From Providencia sp. PROV188 (GTDB lineage Bacteria > Pseudomonadota > Gammaproteobacteria > Enterobacterales > Enterobacteriaceae), in assembly GCF_027595165.1 (NCBI RefSeq), contig NZ_CP097291.1:3162001-3226000 (forward strand): a stretch of 64,000 bases of DNA, in the 5' to 3' direction. The position numbers and the translations under genes are program-made. Every line of letters starts with the position of its first letter. Positions within the stretch are counted from its first letter, which is position 1. This document shows positions 29,838 through 39,051 of the stretch, piece after piece. The notes under the pieces were generated by a model. It worked only from the letters and a program-made list of their open reading frames with translations, ran no database searches and was not told the origin of the DNA.

Positions 29838-29924
29838 ATGTTAAAAAAAGATAACAAAAGGTTGTTATATCATGATGTTAAAATAAAAATCCATCCATTA
29901 GGTCTTATAGATAAGTATAATTAA
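29838..29924 (+). CDS. Possible 28-residue small protein between hypF and hybO
   Basis: An ATG at 29838 is preceded by ATAGGAGATAAA, the best ribosome binding site in this spacer, and opens a 28-codon frame ending in TAA. The peptide is Lys/Leu/Ile-rich and basic (starts MLKKDNKRLLYHD) with no evident membrane segment or cysteine. It runs against the direction of hypF and hybO. I do not recognise it. It may be a leader or small protein under the FNR site 122 bp upstream, a gene remnant, or chance in A+T-rich DNA. Confidence 0.25.
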   Translation: MLKKDNKRLLYHDVKIKIHPLGLIDKYN

Positions 29925-30088
29925 CCGAATTTCGAGTAACGTCTTATTTCAATAATGACTATTGTGGTAAAAACAAATAAGAATTAATATCAATTAAATT
30001 AAATACGAATGAATATCAAAAATAAATAAAGCTAAATTTATTTATTAATATATGTCTAATAAAAACAAATAAAGCCTGACTATTATTC

Positions 30089-32371
30089 TCAGTTATTTTT
30101 TTTCAATATTGCGGCAGCGATCGCAACTTGCCCCAATGCAAGTCCACCATCTCCCATCGGTAATTGACGAGCATGTAATACCTCAAGAGGCTGTAGATTC
30201 TCTATTAGCAAATGACGTAATAATTGGTTATGCAGAACGCCACCAGACAGCACCACTTGTTGAATGCTATACCGTTTCGCTTGTTGCAGCGCTAAATCCG
30301 CAAATCCTTGCGCCAAGGCTTGATGAAAAGCATGGGCTCGTTCCGCTCTCGGCGCATCATAAGCCAACCATTCATGCCAAAAGGTGGTTAAATCCAATTG
30401 ATTATCCACCACCGGCATTGTGACAGGATGCTGCTGAACTGAGCTTTGCAATGCTAGCGCTTCTAACTGACAAGCCCCCTCGCCTTCCCAACTAGTTTGC
30501 TGAGGACAAATCCCTAATGCCGCTGCGATAGCATCAAATAATCGTCCTGCCGATGAAGCGGTTGGGCAGTTAAGCTTTCTAGCAATCGCTTTTTGTAATA
30601 GTGGATAAGCAAAAGGAGCGAGCGCCGAAGCAATGGGCTTTGTTTGCCAATCAGGCACAAATTTTTCTAGATGGGCCAATAAGTTACGCCATGGTTGGCG
30701 AGATGCTAGATCCCCCCCAGGCATGGCAACTGGCGGTAATCCACCAAGGTGCTGGCTAGAGGCATAATCGACAAGTAAGCACTCACCACCCCACAGCCGG
30801 TTATCATCACCAAAACCGAGACCATCCAGCGCCAAACCAATTACTTTTTCATTACCTAACGGAATTCCATATTCCGCCATCACCGCCGCAATATGAGCAT
30901 GATGATGCTGAACGTGCATCATCGGGATATTCAACTGGTCACTTAAGGTATTACCGTAACGATGACTAACATAATTGGGGTGCATATCCCCTACTAGGTA
31001 TTCAGGTTTAAATCGATAAATCGACTCAAATAGTGCAATAGATTGCTGATATTGTTGATAAATATCGATATCGTCCAAATCACCTAAATGCTGGCTCATC
31101 ACCGCACTTTTATCTCTAAGCAAACAAAAGGTATTTTTTAAATCCGCACCTAGCGCCAAAATAGATGGTGAGTTTTCAAAGCCCGCTGGAAGGTCAATAG
31201 CATCCGGTACATAACCTCGGGCTCGGCGTAACATTTCCGCTTTTCCGGCATGGTAACGCACTAAAGAGTCATCCGCCCGTTGCACAATATCACGATTATG
31301 CATCAGCCAAATGTCTGCAATATTTGCTAAATCCGTGAAAGCCGTTTGCTCCGTCAGTACCGGAGGTTTGCCCGATGCATTTCCTGAGGTCATCACTAAT
31401 GGTCTATTCACCTGCGCCATCAGCAAATGTTGCAGCGGGTTGGAAGGTAGCATTACCCCCACTTCCCGCAAATGTGGTGCGATATTTTCGCTTAATACGC
31501 TATTCTCCCATGCGTGAATAAGGACAATCGGTGCCGCCGCACTTTCAAGTAATGCACGTAAACCTTCAGTGACATCAACTCCTTGGTCTTTTAGCCAGTT
31601 GAGAGATGGGATCATTACCGCCAGAGGTTTGCTGGGACGGTGTTTACGTTGACGCAATTGTTCAACCACATGGAAATTAGTGGCATCACACGCAAGGTGA
31701 AAACCGCCAAGCCCTTTAATTGCTGCAATTTTGCCATTCAATAAGTCCGTCGCCGTTTGTTCTAAGGCTTGATGGTGAACCGCTAGAACCTTGCCATTTT
31801 TGTCACACAGCTGGATTTCAGGACCACAGGTTGCACAAGCATTTGGCTGAGCATGAAAACGTCTGTCTGCTGGGTTTTCATATTCTTGCTGACATTCAGG
31901 GCATAAAGGAAATGCCGCCATTGAGGTATTTGGTCGGTCATAGGGCATTTGACGAATAATAGTAAAACGAGGACCGCAATGGGTGCAGTTTGCAAACGGG
32001 TAATGATAGCGACGATTCGCAGGGTCAAACAGCTCGTCACGGCAGGCTTTGCAGGTTGCTGCATCGGGGATAACCTGAGTATCCATTCGTCCTGCACCAC
32101 TATGACGAATCGTGAATTTTTCTGGCAACTCATCCCATTGAAAAGGTTGGGATTGAATAGATTCAATATGTGCAAGCGGCGGGCAGTGTTGATATAAAAG
32201 CTGAGTAAATAAAGGGATATCCGCAGTCTCTAGCAGGCGTACCAGCACACCTTCGCCATCATTACAGACGTCACCATTCAAGGCACATTGATGGGCAAGT
32301 TGCCAGACATAAGGTCGGAATCCAACCCCTTGAACCTTTCCTTTGATACGTAACTGTATGCCGTTTTTCAC
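30089..32371 (-). CDS. hypF: Carbamoyltransferase HypF
   Basis: HypF makes carbamoyl-adenylate from carbamoyl phosphate and ATP and moves the carbamoyl to the HypE cysteine. Domains in order: acylphosphatase-like (~1-90; KGKVQGVGFRPYVWQL); two zinc fingers (CKACRDELFD, CTHCGPRFTI, CPECQQEY, CATCGPEI; ~105-185); YrdC-like (~200-380; KPLAVMIPSL); and a Kae1-like C-terminal domain (HVQHHHAHIAAVMAEYG; VVLSGGVLHNQLLRHLL). The 760-residue length is typical. It starts at a GTG with GAGGG nearby. It is co-directional with the hyb operon but set apart from it by 0.6 kb, so it has its own promoter or reads through. Confidence 0.95.
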   Translation of the reverse strand: MKNGIQLRIKGKVQGVGFRPYVWQLAHQCALNGDVCNDGEGVLVRLLETADIPLFTQLLYQHCPPLAHIESIQSQPFQWDELPEKFTIRHSGAGRMDTQVIPDAATCKACRDELFDPANRRYHYPFANCTHCGPRFTIIRQMPYDRPNTSMAAFPLCPECQQEYENPADRRFHAQPNACATCGPEIQLCDKNGKVLAVHHQALEQTATDLLNGKIAAIKGLGGFHLACDATNFHVVEQLRQRKHRPSKPLAVMIPSLNWLKDQGVDVTEGLRALLESAAAPIVLIHAWENSVLSENIAPHLREVGVMLPSNPLQHLLMAQVNRPLVMTSGNASGKPPVLTEQTAFTDLANIADIWLMHNRDIVQRADDSLVRYHAGKAEMLRRARGYVPDAIDLPAGFENSPSILALGADLKNTFCLLRDKSAVMSQHLGDLDDIDIYQQYQQSIALFESIYRFKPEYLVGDMHPNYVSHRYGNTLSDQLNIPMMHVQHHHAHIAAVMAEYGIPLGNEKVIGLALDGLGFGDDNRLWGGECLLVDYASSQHLGGLPPVAMPGGDLASRQPWRNLLAHLEKFVPDWQTKPIASALAPFAYPLLQKAIARKLNCPTASSAGRLFDAIAAALGICPQQTSWEGEGACQLEALALQSSVQQHPVTMPVVDNQLDLTTFWHEWLAYDAPRAERAHAFHQALAQGFADLALQQAKRYSIQQVVLSGGVLHNQLLRHLLIENLQPLEVLHARQLPMGDGGLALGQVAIAAAILKKNN

Positions 32372-32681
32372 TCTAATGCCCTCTGGTGACTGAGATGCTA
32401 TTCTCGCGCTTCTACGTATAAATAACCTGAGTTCAGATCAAAAAATAAAGCGTTTTTAAGTTTTCTTATGGCATATGAGTTCGAAACTTTATTTTAAAAA
32501 TAACGTTTCATTCATTTTCAAATAATCAATTAAAAGACGAAAATAAATTAATCATTATTCCACCAATAAAAATAAATGTACCCTATAATTAAAAATCAAA
32601 AATAAATTTTAAAAAAAACGAAATCAACCCAGACAGATAAATAATATCAATATTTGATTGTCATTAATGTAAGCATAGACA
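32372..32681. other. Divergent intergenic region between hypF and the adhesin gene
   Basis: About 310 bp, strongly A+T-rich with long A and T runs, containing the promoters of both divergent genes. I see no ORF, clear -35/-10 pair or full FNR dyad, only an ATCAA half-site near 32437. Such A/T-tract DNA suits silencing by H-NS. Confidence 0.5.
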
Positions 32682-35600
32682 ATGAAAATGAATACAATGA
32701 ATAAAAAATTCACATCATTAATTTTACTTCAAATATCTTTTTTTATTTTTTGGAGTTTTTTTCCTATTGGTAATGCTAATGAAAATAAACAAGAACACTG
32801 GCTTATCTTAGAAAACACATCAGAGCAATCTATTAATGACCTTCCTGAACTGCCAACAGAGCCAATAAATAAACAAGATAACAATCAGAAATTTATTGCT
32901 GAAAAAGGAAGCAAGTTAGGTACAATCCTGAGTAGTGAAAATAGCACCAATACTGCTAGAAATATGTTAGAAAATACATTAATGCAGAAGATTAACCGTG
33001 ATATTAATAATTGGTTTAATCAGGTTGCTTATGCCCGCATTCAATTTAACACGGATAAAAGCGGTAATGCCGCTATCCTCTATCCCTTATATGATAAAGA
33101 TAGCCATATTGTCTTCACCCAATTGGGATTACAAATTAATGAAGATCGTACAACAACGAATATGGGATTCGGTTATCGTCAGCTTAATAATGATTGGATG
33201 TGGGGAGTTAACTCATTTTATGATTCAACATCTTCAAATAGACGCTTAGGTTTAGGCGCTGAAGCATCCGCTGATTTTATTAAACTATCAAGCAATGGTT
33301 ATTTTCGCTTGAGTGATTGGCATGGTTCTAAATTAGATAATTGGCGTGATTTTGATGAGCGTCCAGCTAATGGTTTTGATGTTCGATTCGAAGGGTTTCT
33401 TCCAGACTATCCTCAATTTGGGGCAAATTTAAAATACGAGCATTATTATGGAAAGAATGTAAATATTAACAATGGTTCATATTTAAGAGACTTAAAAAAT
33501 AACCCAAGCCTTTATAGTGTTGGCGTTTCTTATACACCAATACCGCTTGTAACGATGAAATTAAACCAGTCCGTAGGCAGCTCCAGCGATACATCTGCGA
33601 TGCTCCAGATTAATTATCGGTTTGATCTTCCACTGAATCGCCAATTATCTGCTGACTCAGTCAAAAGTATGCGTTCTCTTACAGGATTACGTTACGACTT
33701 TGTCGACCGAAACTACGACATCGTCATGCAATATAAGAAACAAGAATTGCTCACCATTTCATTACCTAATGAATTAGAGGTGCAATCAAAGCAACAGATC
33801 AATCTAACCGCAACAATTATAAAGTCTAAATATGGCGTCAAAGACATTCAATGGTCAGCCCCTGAACTGATTGCTGATGGAGGAAGCTTTATTAAAACCT
33901 CCGTAAACAGTATCAAAATTGTTTTACCTCCCATTCAAAACAACCCTAAAACCTATACGGTAACGGCTATTGCAATCGATAATAATGGGAATAAATCGAA
34001 TACGGCGACAACCCGTTTAAATGTAAAACCGATGTCAGGAATGATTTCTATTTTTACCGTCGTTCCTCAAGGCTCTGTGACAGCCAATGATTCAGATAAC
34101 TATGAAGCAACCGTGACAGTCACCGATGCTGCCGGAAAAGCGCTCTCAAATACCAATGTCGAATTTACGTTATCAGGTTTCTCGCCATTATCCGCATTTA
34201 CTTTATCTGGCAATAATATTTCCAGTGCTTCTCCGCTCACATTACCAACGGACAGTAACGGACAGATTATTATCAATATTTGGGGGCAAAAAGCCCAACA
34301 AGGATTATTGATTGCTAAATTAGAAGATGGTTATCAATCCAGCAAGCCTCTCCAATTTATCGCTGACAGTTCCACCGCCCAAATCATATCATCTGATATT
34401 GTCGTTATTGAAGATAATGCCGTCGCCAATAACAAAGCCACTAACCGAATTTCTGTACACATCACGGATAAATTTGGAAATTCACTAGAAAATCAATTGA
34501 TTAGTGTATCAGCAAATAATGGCGCAACAGTGGGTAACATTACCCCTACCGATGCAAATGGTGATACGATTTTCTCTTTAACCAGTTTTAATGCGGGTAA
34601 TAGTGAAATCACAATAACATTTAATGGCAGTCACCATACCGTCAACGTGATGTTTATGCCCGATAAGAGCACGGCTCAAATTGATAGTGCCAATATGATT
34701 TTGGTGAAGGATAACGCGACGGCTAATGGTGTTGATACGAATAAAATTAAAGTTATCGTTACGGATGCCCATAACAACCCGCTTCCAAATCAAGTAATTA
34801 CAGTGACAGCAGAAAATGGTGCAATTATCAGCGCAATCTCGCCAACCAATAGTCAGGGAGAAACAGAATTTACGCTCACGAGCCTCAAAGCGGCTCAATA
34901 TCGAGTAACCGCTGAAATTAATGGCAGTACCCAATCCCTAAACGTGACATTTGTTGGGGATAACAACTCTGCGAAAATTGATAAAAATGACATGGTAATC
35001 ACCAAAAATAATGCTAAAGCCAATGGTGTTGATACCGATCGCGTCAAGGTTATCGTGACGGATAAAAATGGTAATCCACTTGCAGACCAAATCATTACAG
35101 TGAGTACCGATACTGGCGTGATTGTAGGTACTGTTTCACCAACGAATACTGCGGGGGAAACTGAATTCTCCATCACAAGCACTGAGGCTAAGCAATACAA
35201 AATAACGGCAGAGCTAAACGGAAGCTCACAATCTGTTTCAGTTGATTTTATTGCAGATACCAGTACAGCCCAATTAGATAAAAGTGCGATTACTGTCGTC
35301 AAAAATGATGCTAAAGCCGATAAAATCGAAATTAATCAAATAAAAGTCAAAATCATCGATGCCAATAATAACCCTATAAAAGGTCAAAGAGTCACTGTGA
35401 CTGCGGATCCCCATATTGGCATTGGTCCAATTCCAGAAACCGATATTAATGGTGAAACCATTATTTCCTTGACCAGTAGTCTGCCGGGACCCAGCGTCAT
35501 TGCCCTGTCGATTAATAATAGTACCCAAGATGTCACCGTCACATTTACCAGTGCTATTGACCCGAGCAAATCAACTCTCACACTAGATAAAACACGTATC

Positions 35601-36572
35601 GTCAATTCATCGGGTGCAACAGAGGATGGAAGAGCCACAATCACGCTCACTATGCTCGATAAGAATAATCAACCGATTACAGGGGTTAAAAATGATGTGA
35701 AATTTACCGCCAATAATAACGAACTTAAGATAAGCAATGTGACAGAAACCCTTCCTGGTCAATATACGGCGGTTGTCACCTCTTCCACTGTTGGTGATTA
35801 CCAGATCACCGCAACAGTGCTGTATTCAACTTATACTGCCCAGTCACCAACAATTAGCGTGTATACCTATATATTCAGGTTAAGCAATTTAGATCATAAA
35901 ATAGGAGTGACCGCCCTATATGATTATCAATTATTCGTTAAATCCAGCGATGGTGTAGAAAGTGAAATTCAATTAAATGCTAACCAAGTCAATTGGATAT
36001 CCAGTAATACCAGTGTGGCGAGACCAATATCTCCGGGAGAAATTCAAGGTCTACAGAAAGGGATCGTCGATATTAGCGTTAGCAGTACTGGTACAGGTTA
36101 TAAAGGTGTCCCTGTCACCGTCATACCCGCAAAATTGACCGTCAGTGAATTGAACATGTCACCAATATATGGTGATTCCACCAGCAAACCCAATTCAGCC
36201 TCTGAATACTTGATAGAGCCTCCTGGATATACGTTAACGGGTCAAGGGGATTGGGTCGTGGATTCTATCGGAAATTCCGGTGGAACGGGAGGAACGGCCA
36301 CGACCATAACTAACACAGATTCGGTGACAAAAATTGATGTTATTGTGTGCCGCTTCCAAGGCGTACTGGTCATCGGTCAATTAACCTTCTACAAGCCCAC
36401 AAGTAACCAGGTGATTGGAGAAGCACATAATACCTGCACTAATCCACAAACTTATGTCTACCAAATCCCATCGGGAGAACAATTTATCGGGTTTACAGGA
36501 TGGAATAGTCAAACTTCATCAATCAATCGTGTTTTCTTGGGTGCAATTCGTTTTATTACCATTGATAGATAA
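32682..36572 (+). CDS. Inverse autotransporter adhesin (intimin/invasin family) with Ig-like repeats
   Basis: A 1296-residue surface protein. A Sec signal (~1-32) is followed by a short linker without a recognisable LysM domain. The inverse-autotransporter beta-barrel comes next (~95-345: YARIQFNTDKSG, GFGYRQLNNDWMWGVNSFYD, ANLKYEHYYGKNV), then bacterial Ig-like domains. Four or five repeats of ~98 residues begin STAQI/STAQL near residues 563, 660, 759, 857 and 960, and each contains VTDxxxNPLxxQ and a GETEFxLTS strand. The last ~120 residues (from ~1176) differ and resemble a jacalin-like beta-prism lectin (IPSGEQFIGFTGWN...LGAIRFITI). It probably binds host or cell surfaces. Three ATGs lie in the first six codons, none with a strong ribosome site. 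Confidence 0.88.
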   Translation: MKMNTMNKKFTSLILLQISFFIFWSFFPIGNANENKQEHWLILENTSEQSINDLPELPTEPINKQDNNQKFIAEKGSKLGTILSSENSTNTARNMLENTLMQKINRDINNWFNQVAYARIQFNTDKSGNAAILYPLYDKDSHIVFTQLGLQINEDRTTTNMGFGYRQLNNDWMWGVNSFYDSTSSNRRLGLGAEASADFIKLSSNGYFRLSDWHGSKLDNWRDFDERPANGFDVRFEGFLPDYPQFGANLKYEHYYGKNVNINNGSYLRDLKNNPSLYSVGVSYTPIPLVTMKLNQSVGSSSDTSAMLQINYRFDLPLNRQLSADSVKSMRSLTGLRYDFVDRNYDIVMQYKKQELLTISLPNELEVQSKQQINLTATIIKSKYGVKDIQWSAPELIADGGSFIKTSVNSIKIVLPPIQNNPKTYTVTAIAIDNNGNKSNTATTRLNVKPMSGMISIFTVVPQGSVTANDSDNYEATVTVTDAAGKALSNTNVEFTLSGFSPLSAFTLSGNNISSASPLTLPTDSNGQIIINIWGQKAQQGLLIAKLEDGYQSSKPLQFIADSSTAQIISSDIVVIEDNAVANNKATNRISVHITDKFGNSLENQLISVSANNGATVGNITPTDANGDTIFSLTSFNAGNSEITITFNGSHHTVNVMFMPDKSTAQIDSANMILVKDNATANGVDTNKIKVIVTDAHNNPLPNQVITVTAENGAIISAISPTNSQGETEFTLTSLKAAQYRVTAEINGSTQSLNVTFVGDNNSAKIDKNDMVITKNNAKANGVDTDRVKVIVTDKNGNPLADQIITVSTDTGVIVGTVSPTNTAGETEFSITSTEAKQYKITAELNGSSQSVSVDFIADTSTAQLDKSAITVVKNDAKADKIEINQIKVKIIDANNNPIKGQRVTVTADPHIGIGPIPETDINGETIISLTSSLPGPSVIALSINNSTQDVTVTFTSAIDPSKSTLTLDKTRIVNSSGATEDGRATITLTMLDKNNQPITGVKNDVKFTANNNELKISNVTETLPGQYTAVVTSSTVGDYQITATVLYSTYTAQSPTISVYTYIFRLSNLDHKIGVTALYDYQLFVKSSDGVESEIQLNANQVNWISSNTSVARPISPGEIQGLQKGIVDISVSSTGTGYKGVPVTVIPAKLTVSELNMSPIYGDSTSKPNSASEYLIEPPGYTLTGQGDWVVDSIGNSGGTGGTATTITNTDSVTKIDVIVCRFQGVLVIGQLTFYKPTSNQVIGEAHNTCTNPQTYVYQIPSGEQFIGFTGWNSQTSSINRVFLGAIRFITIDR

Positions 36573-36573
36573 A

Positions 36574-36617
36574 ATGGCAGGGTTTCAGTCTCGATGTATT
36601 GACCAAAACCCTGCCAT
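36574..36617. terminator. Bidirectional terminator between adhesin and fimbrial operon
   Basis: ATGGCAGGGTTT pairs perfectly with AAACCCTGCCAT across a 20-nt loop, placed between the convergent adhesin gene and the last fimbrial gene. Confidence 0.8.
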
Positions 36618-36636
36618 TGTCTTTTATGCTTGAATA

Positions 36637-37491
36637 CTAAGGGAGCTCAACTGATAACAGGAAAATACCTGAATATTCATCCGGAGCAAGATCTTTGGTT
36701 TTTCTTAATGTGCTGGAAACATCAAAAGTTTGTTTCACAAATGAATCTACCGAAAGTATGGTTGATGGCGCACCATTGACTTTAATTTCAGACTCTAGCC
36801 CATCCGCCATAAAAATAAAGTTATCGTTATCTAACCCGGCGACAGCAGAAATTTTAACATCCATTGGATTTGTGCAGCTGATCGTAAAGTTTTCTCTCAC
36901 AGTATGACCATTCATCGAGCTATTGGATAATGTGCCATGGTCGATATAATCTGGTCCTTCAATATCACAGTTAGTAATAGCAGGGTCTAACGGTGAACAG
37001 AGAATTATTGGGTTATCTGCGGTTTGCTCACGCTGCATTTTTTGTCGATACAAAATACCTAAATTGAAGCAGTATCCAACTCCAGGCCTTCTCGGATAAA
37101 ACTGCCAACGTCCCGGAATTTGCCTATTTAAAACGTTATCTTTTTCTAATGCTCTAGCCACTTCACTGAACGTAACGGGGCTTTCGTCCCATGAACTTCG
37201 CTCTCTTAATCTCACTGAGTGAGTATCAAAGTTAACAATGTGTGAGGTACCCGCACCATACCCACCATCTGCATAGGTTCCCCAAGATCCTAACTCTATA
37301 TCACAAGGACAACTGCCTGTCGTTTGCACAGCCATCGGGCGATTATCGTGTTGTAAGTCCCCGCGTAAAATATATCGTGTGTCCATCCATGCGCCATGGT
37401 CAGTAACAAGCTCACCTTGCGCTGCAAATTCAGCCCGAGCAAATTGAAAAGACGATATCGCTAACAAACAGATAAGAATAAGTTTTTTCAT
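36637..37491 (-). CDS. Fimbrial tip adhesin, MrpH-like
   Basis: This is the last gene of the chaperone-usher operon. The 284-residue protein has a Sec signal (LICLLAISSFQFARA). It is about twice the size of the minor pilins and two-domain: an N-terminal receptor domain (~20-165) with a CPC pair at 61-63 and histidines (H48, H84, H91) of the kind that could coordinate zinc as in Proteus MrpH, and a C-terminal pilin domain (~170-284; NCDIEGPDYIDHGTL; ending SGIFLLSVELP). Position and size match mrpH. Homology is judged by layout and weak sequence pattern, so the receptor is unknown. Confidence 0.72.
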   Translation of the reverse strand: MKKLILICLLAISSFQFARAEFAAQGELVTDHGAWMDTRYILRGDLQHDNRPMAVQTTGSCPCDIELGSWGTYADGGYGAGTSHIVNFDTHSVRLRERSSWDESPVTFSEVARALEKDNVLNRQIPGRWQFYPRRPGVGYCFNLGILYRQKMQREQTADNPIILCSPLDPAITNCDIEGPDYIDHGTLSNSSMNGHTVRENFTISCTNPMDVKISAVAGLDNDNFIFMADGLESEIKVNGAPSTILSVDSFVKQTFDVSSTLRKTKDLAPDEYSGIFLLSVELP

Positions 37492-37510
37492 AATATCCTT
37501 AACAACCGAG

Positions 37511-38023
37511 TTATTCGTAATAGATATTAAAAGTGGTGGTGGCGCTAAAATCCCCGAGTTTAATACTTTTATTTTTGATTGCGTCTTCTTCCCCCAAAAT
37601 GGAAGCTTTCAGCGGGATCACGCTAGGGAATTTACTGCCGTTCATTCCAACAATAGGGTATTGGCTATTAATATCCACATTACCATTATCGCTACTCAAC
37701 ACGATGGCATAGCCCAGATCACCGGGGTCACCATCAATTCGCAGCGAACCTTTAATTTTCGGGTTACTGATTCCCGTAAATGACATCGAAAATGAAAAAT
37801 CAGGTAAAAACTCGCACTCAGAGAGTGTAATTTCAAAGACTTCAGAGATATCTCTTTGACGATAAAGGTCTTTATCATTGACCTCATGAAATGGCACCAC
37901 AAGCTCCTCGCCGCCATTGACGATACAAGGAATGGCGTGCCTCAATACTCCAGAAAAATTCACCTCATCCGCGAACGCATTCCCGGAGAAATAAAGTAAT
38001 AGAGTAAAGAAGATTATCTTCAT
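37511..38023 (-). CDS. Minor fimbrial subunit (MrpG-like position)
   Basis: A 170-residue exported pilin: Sec signal ending GNAFADE, strand GVLRHAIPCIVNGGEELVVPF with the first conserved cysteine, second cysteine in ITLSECEFLPDF, and a C-terminal beta-zipper ending FNIYYE with the penultimate Tyr typical of chaperone-bound subunits. Its start overlaps the stop of the preceding pilin gene by 4 nt. It is probably an adaptor near the tip adhesin. Confidence 0.8.
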   Translation of the reverse strand: MKIIFFTLLLYFSGNAFADEVNFSGVLRHAIPCIVNGGEELVVPFHEVNDKDLYRQRDISEVFEITLSECEFLPDFSFSMSFTGISNPKIKGSLRIDGDPGDLGYAIVLSSDNGNVDINSQYPIVGMNGSKFPSVIPLKASILGEEDAIKNKSIKLGDFSATTTFNIYYE

Positions 38024-38523
38024 GGATAAGCAACCGTTAATGTCGCGCTAGCGGTAAACTCGCCCGGCTCGACACGAGCAGAACTTGAGCTACTTTTTAC
38101 TAATGCCGCCTTCAGATCAGGTTTTTTATAGTCAGATTCATAGGTGTATACAAACGTATCGTTCACTCTCAATGTGTCTGAATCATAATAAATTTGCAGT
38201 GCAATATCTCTTTGTTCATTAATTGCTAATAAATCATTATCAAAGTAAGAACGTTTGCCTTCAAAACTGAAAATCACATCCATTCCAGATGAGATATTGT
38301 CGCATTCCCATTCAAAATCGATATCTTCTATATATTTTGTACCATCTTTGGTCGGCACTAACGAAACCACCAAGTCATCACCAAAATCTACCTCAATCGG
38401 GCGATTATTATTGATGACACATGGCGTTCCCTCTATCAAATTTCCTCTAAAGCTCACTTTGACAGCCTGTGCCACACTTGTGTATGCCAGAAATAAAACG
38501 AATGATAACAAGAGCTTTTTCAT
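38020..38523 (-). CDS. Minor fimbrial subunit (MrpF-like position)
   Basis: A 167-residue exported pilin: signal LLLSFVLFLAYTSVAQA, first cysteine strand NLIEGTPCVINNNRPIEVDF, second cysteine in DFEWECDNIS, and C-terminal ATLTVAYP, a donor-strand pattern. The paralogous neighbours share the PCVIN...IxVxFGDD pattern, which shows that the three minor pilins arose by duplication. Confidence 0.8.
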   Translation of the reverse strand: MKKLLLSFVLFLAYTSVAQAVKVSFRGNLIEGTPCVINNNRPIEVDFGDDLVVSLVPTKDGTKYIEDIDFEWECDNISSGMDVIFSFEGKRSYFDNDLLAINEQRDIALQIYYDSDTLRVNDTFVYTYESDYKKPDLKAALVKSSSSSARVEPGEFTASATLTVAYP

Positions 38524-38534
38524 AAGATAATACC

Positions 38535-39017
38535 TTAATGATATCCTACAGTTAGTGTTGCAGCAGTAGAAAACTCACCTCCAACAGGTCTTATCCCATT
38601 AGCCAGTGCCAGTTCTGCGGTTAAAGAAGGTAAAGATTGGATATTATCAATCTCATATTGAGAACCGATATCCATAGGCTTGTTATCAATATACAGTTTG
38701 ATATTCAAACCCGGTGTATCCGCGACTTTCAGGCTGTTTGAGGTTTCCCCTTTAACGCCTTCAAAAGCAATATACAGCTCATCAAATCGCGAATCACAAC
38801 TTAAACTATAAGGAATTTCCTCTGTGTATTTACCTGACTCAATTTGCCCAATAACGATGTCATCGCCAAAATCCACATAGATATCTTCGTTATCATTCAA
38901 TACACATCCGCCAGATAAAACATTCACTCTGACTGTCACAAACTTCCCATCCGCAAATGCAGTCACAGATAAAAAAAACAGTAAACTAAGACAAAACAGG
39001 TTCTTAAATTTAAACAT
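38535..39017 (-). CDS. Minor fimbrial subunit (MrpE-like position)
   Basis: A 160-residue exported pilin: signal NLFCLSLLFFLSVTAFA, first cysteine in VLSGGCVLNDNEDIYVDFGD, second in IPYSLSCDSRFDEL, and C-terminal ATLTVGYH. It lies 34 bp after the chaperone gene. It is the first of three consecutive, related minor subunits. Confidence 0.8.
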   Translation of the reverse strand: MFKFKNLFCLSLLFFLSVTAFADGKFVTVRVNVLSGGCVLNDNEDIYVDFGDDIVIGQIESGKYTEEIPYSLSCDSRFDELYIAFEGVKGETSNSLKVADTPGLNIKLYIDNKPMDIGSQYEIDNIQSLPSLTAELALANGIRPVGGEFSTAATLTVGYH

Positions 39018-39051
39018 TCGATTTATCCATTTCTCTCATTTGCTTATGGGA

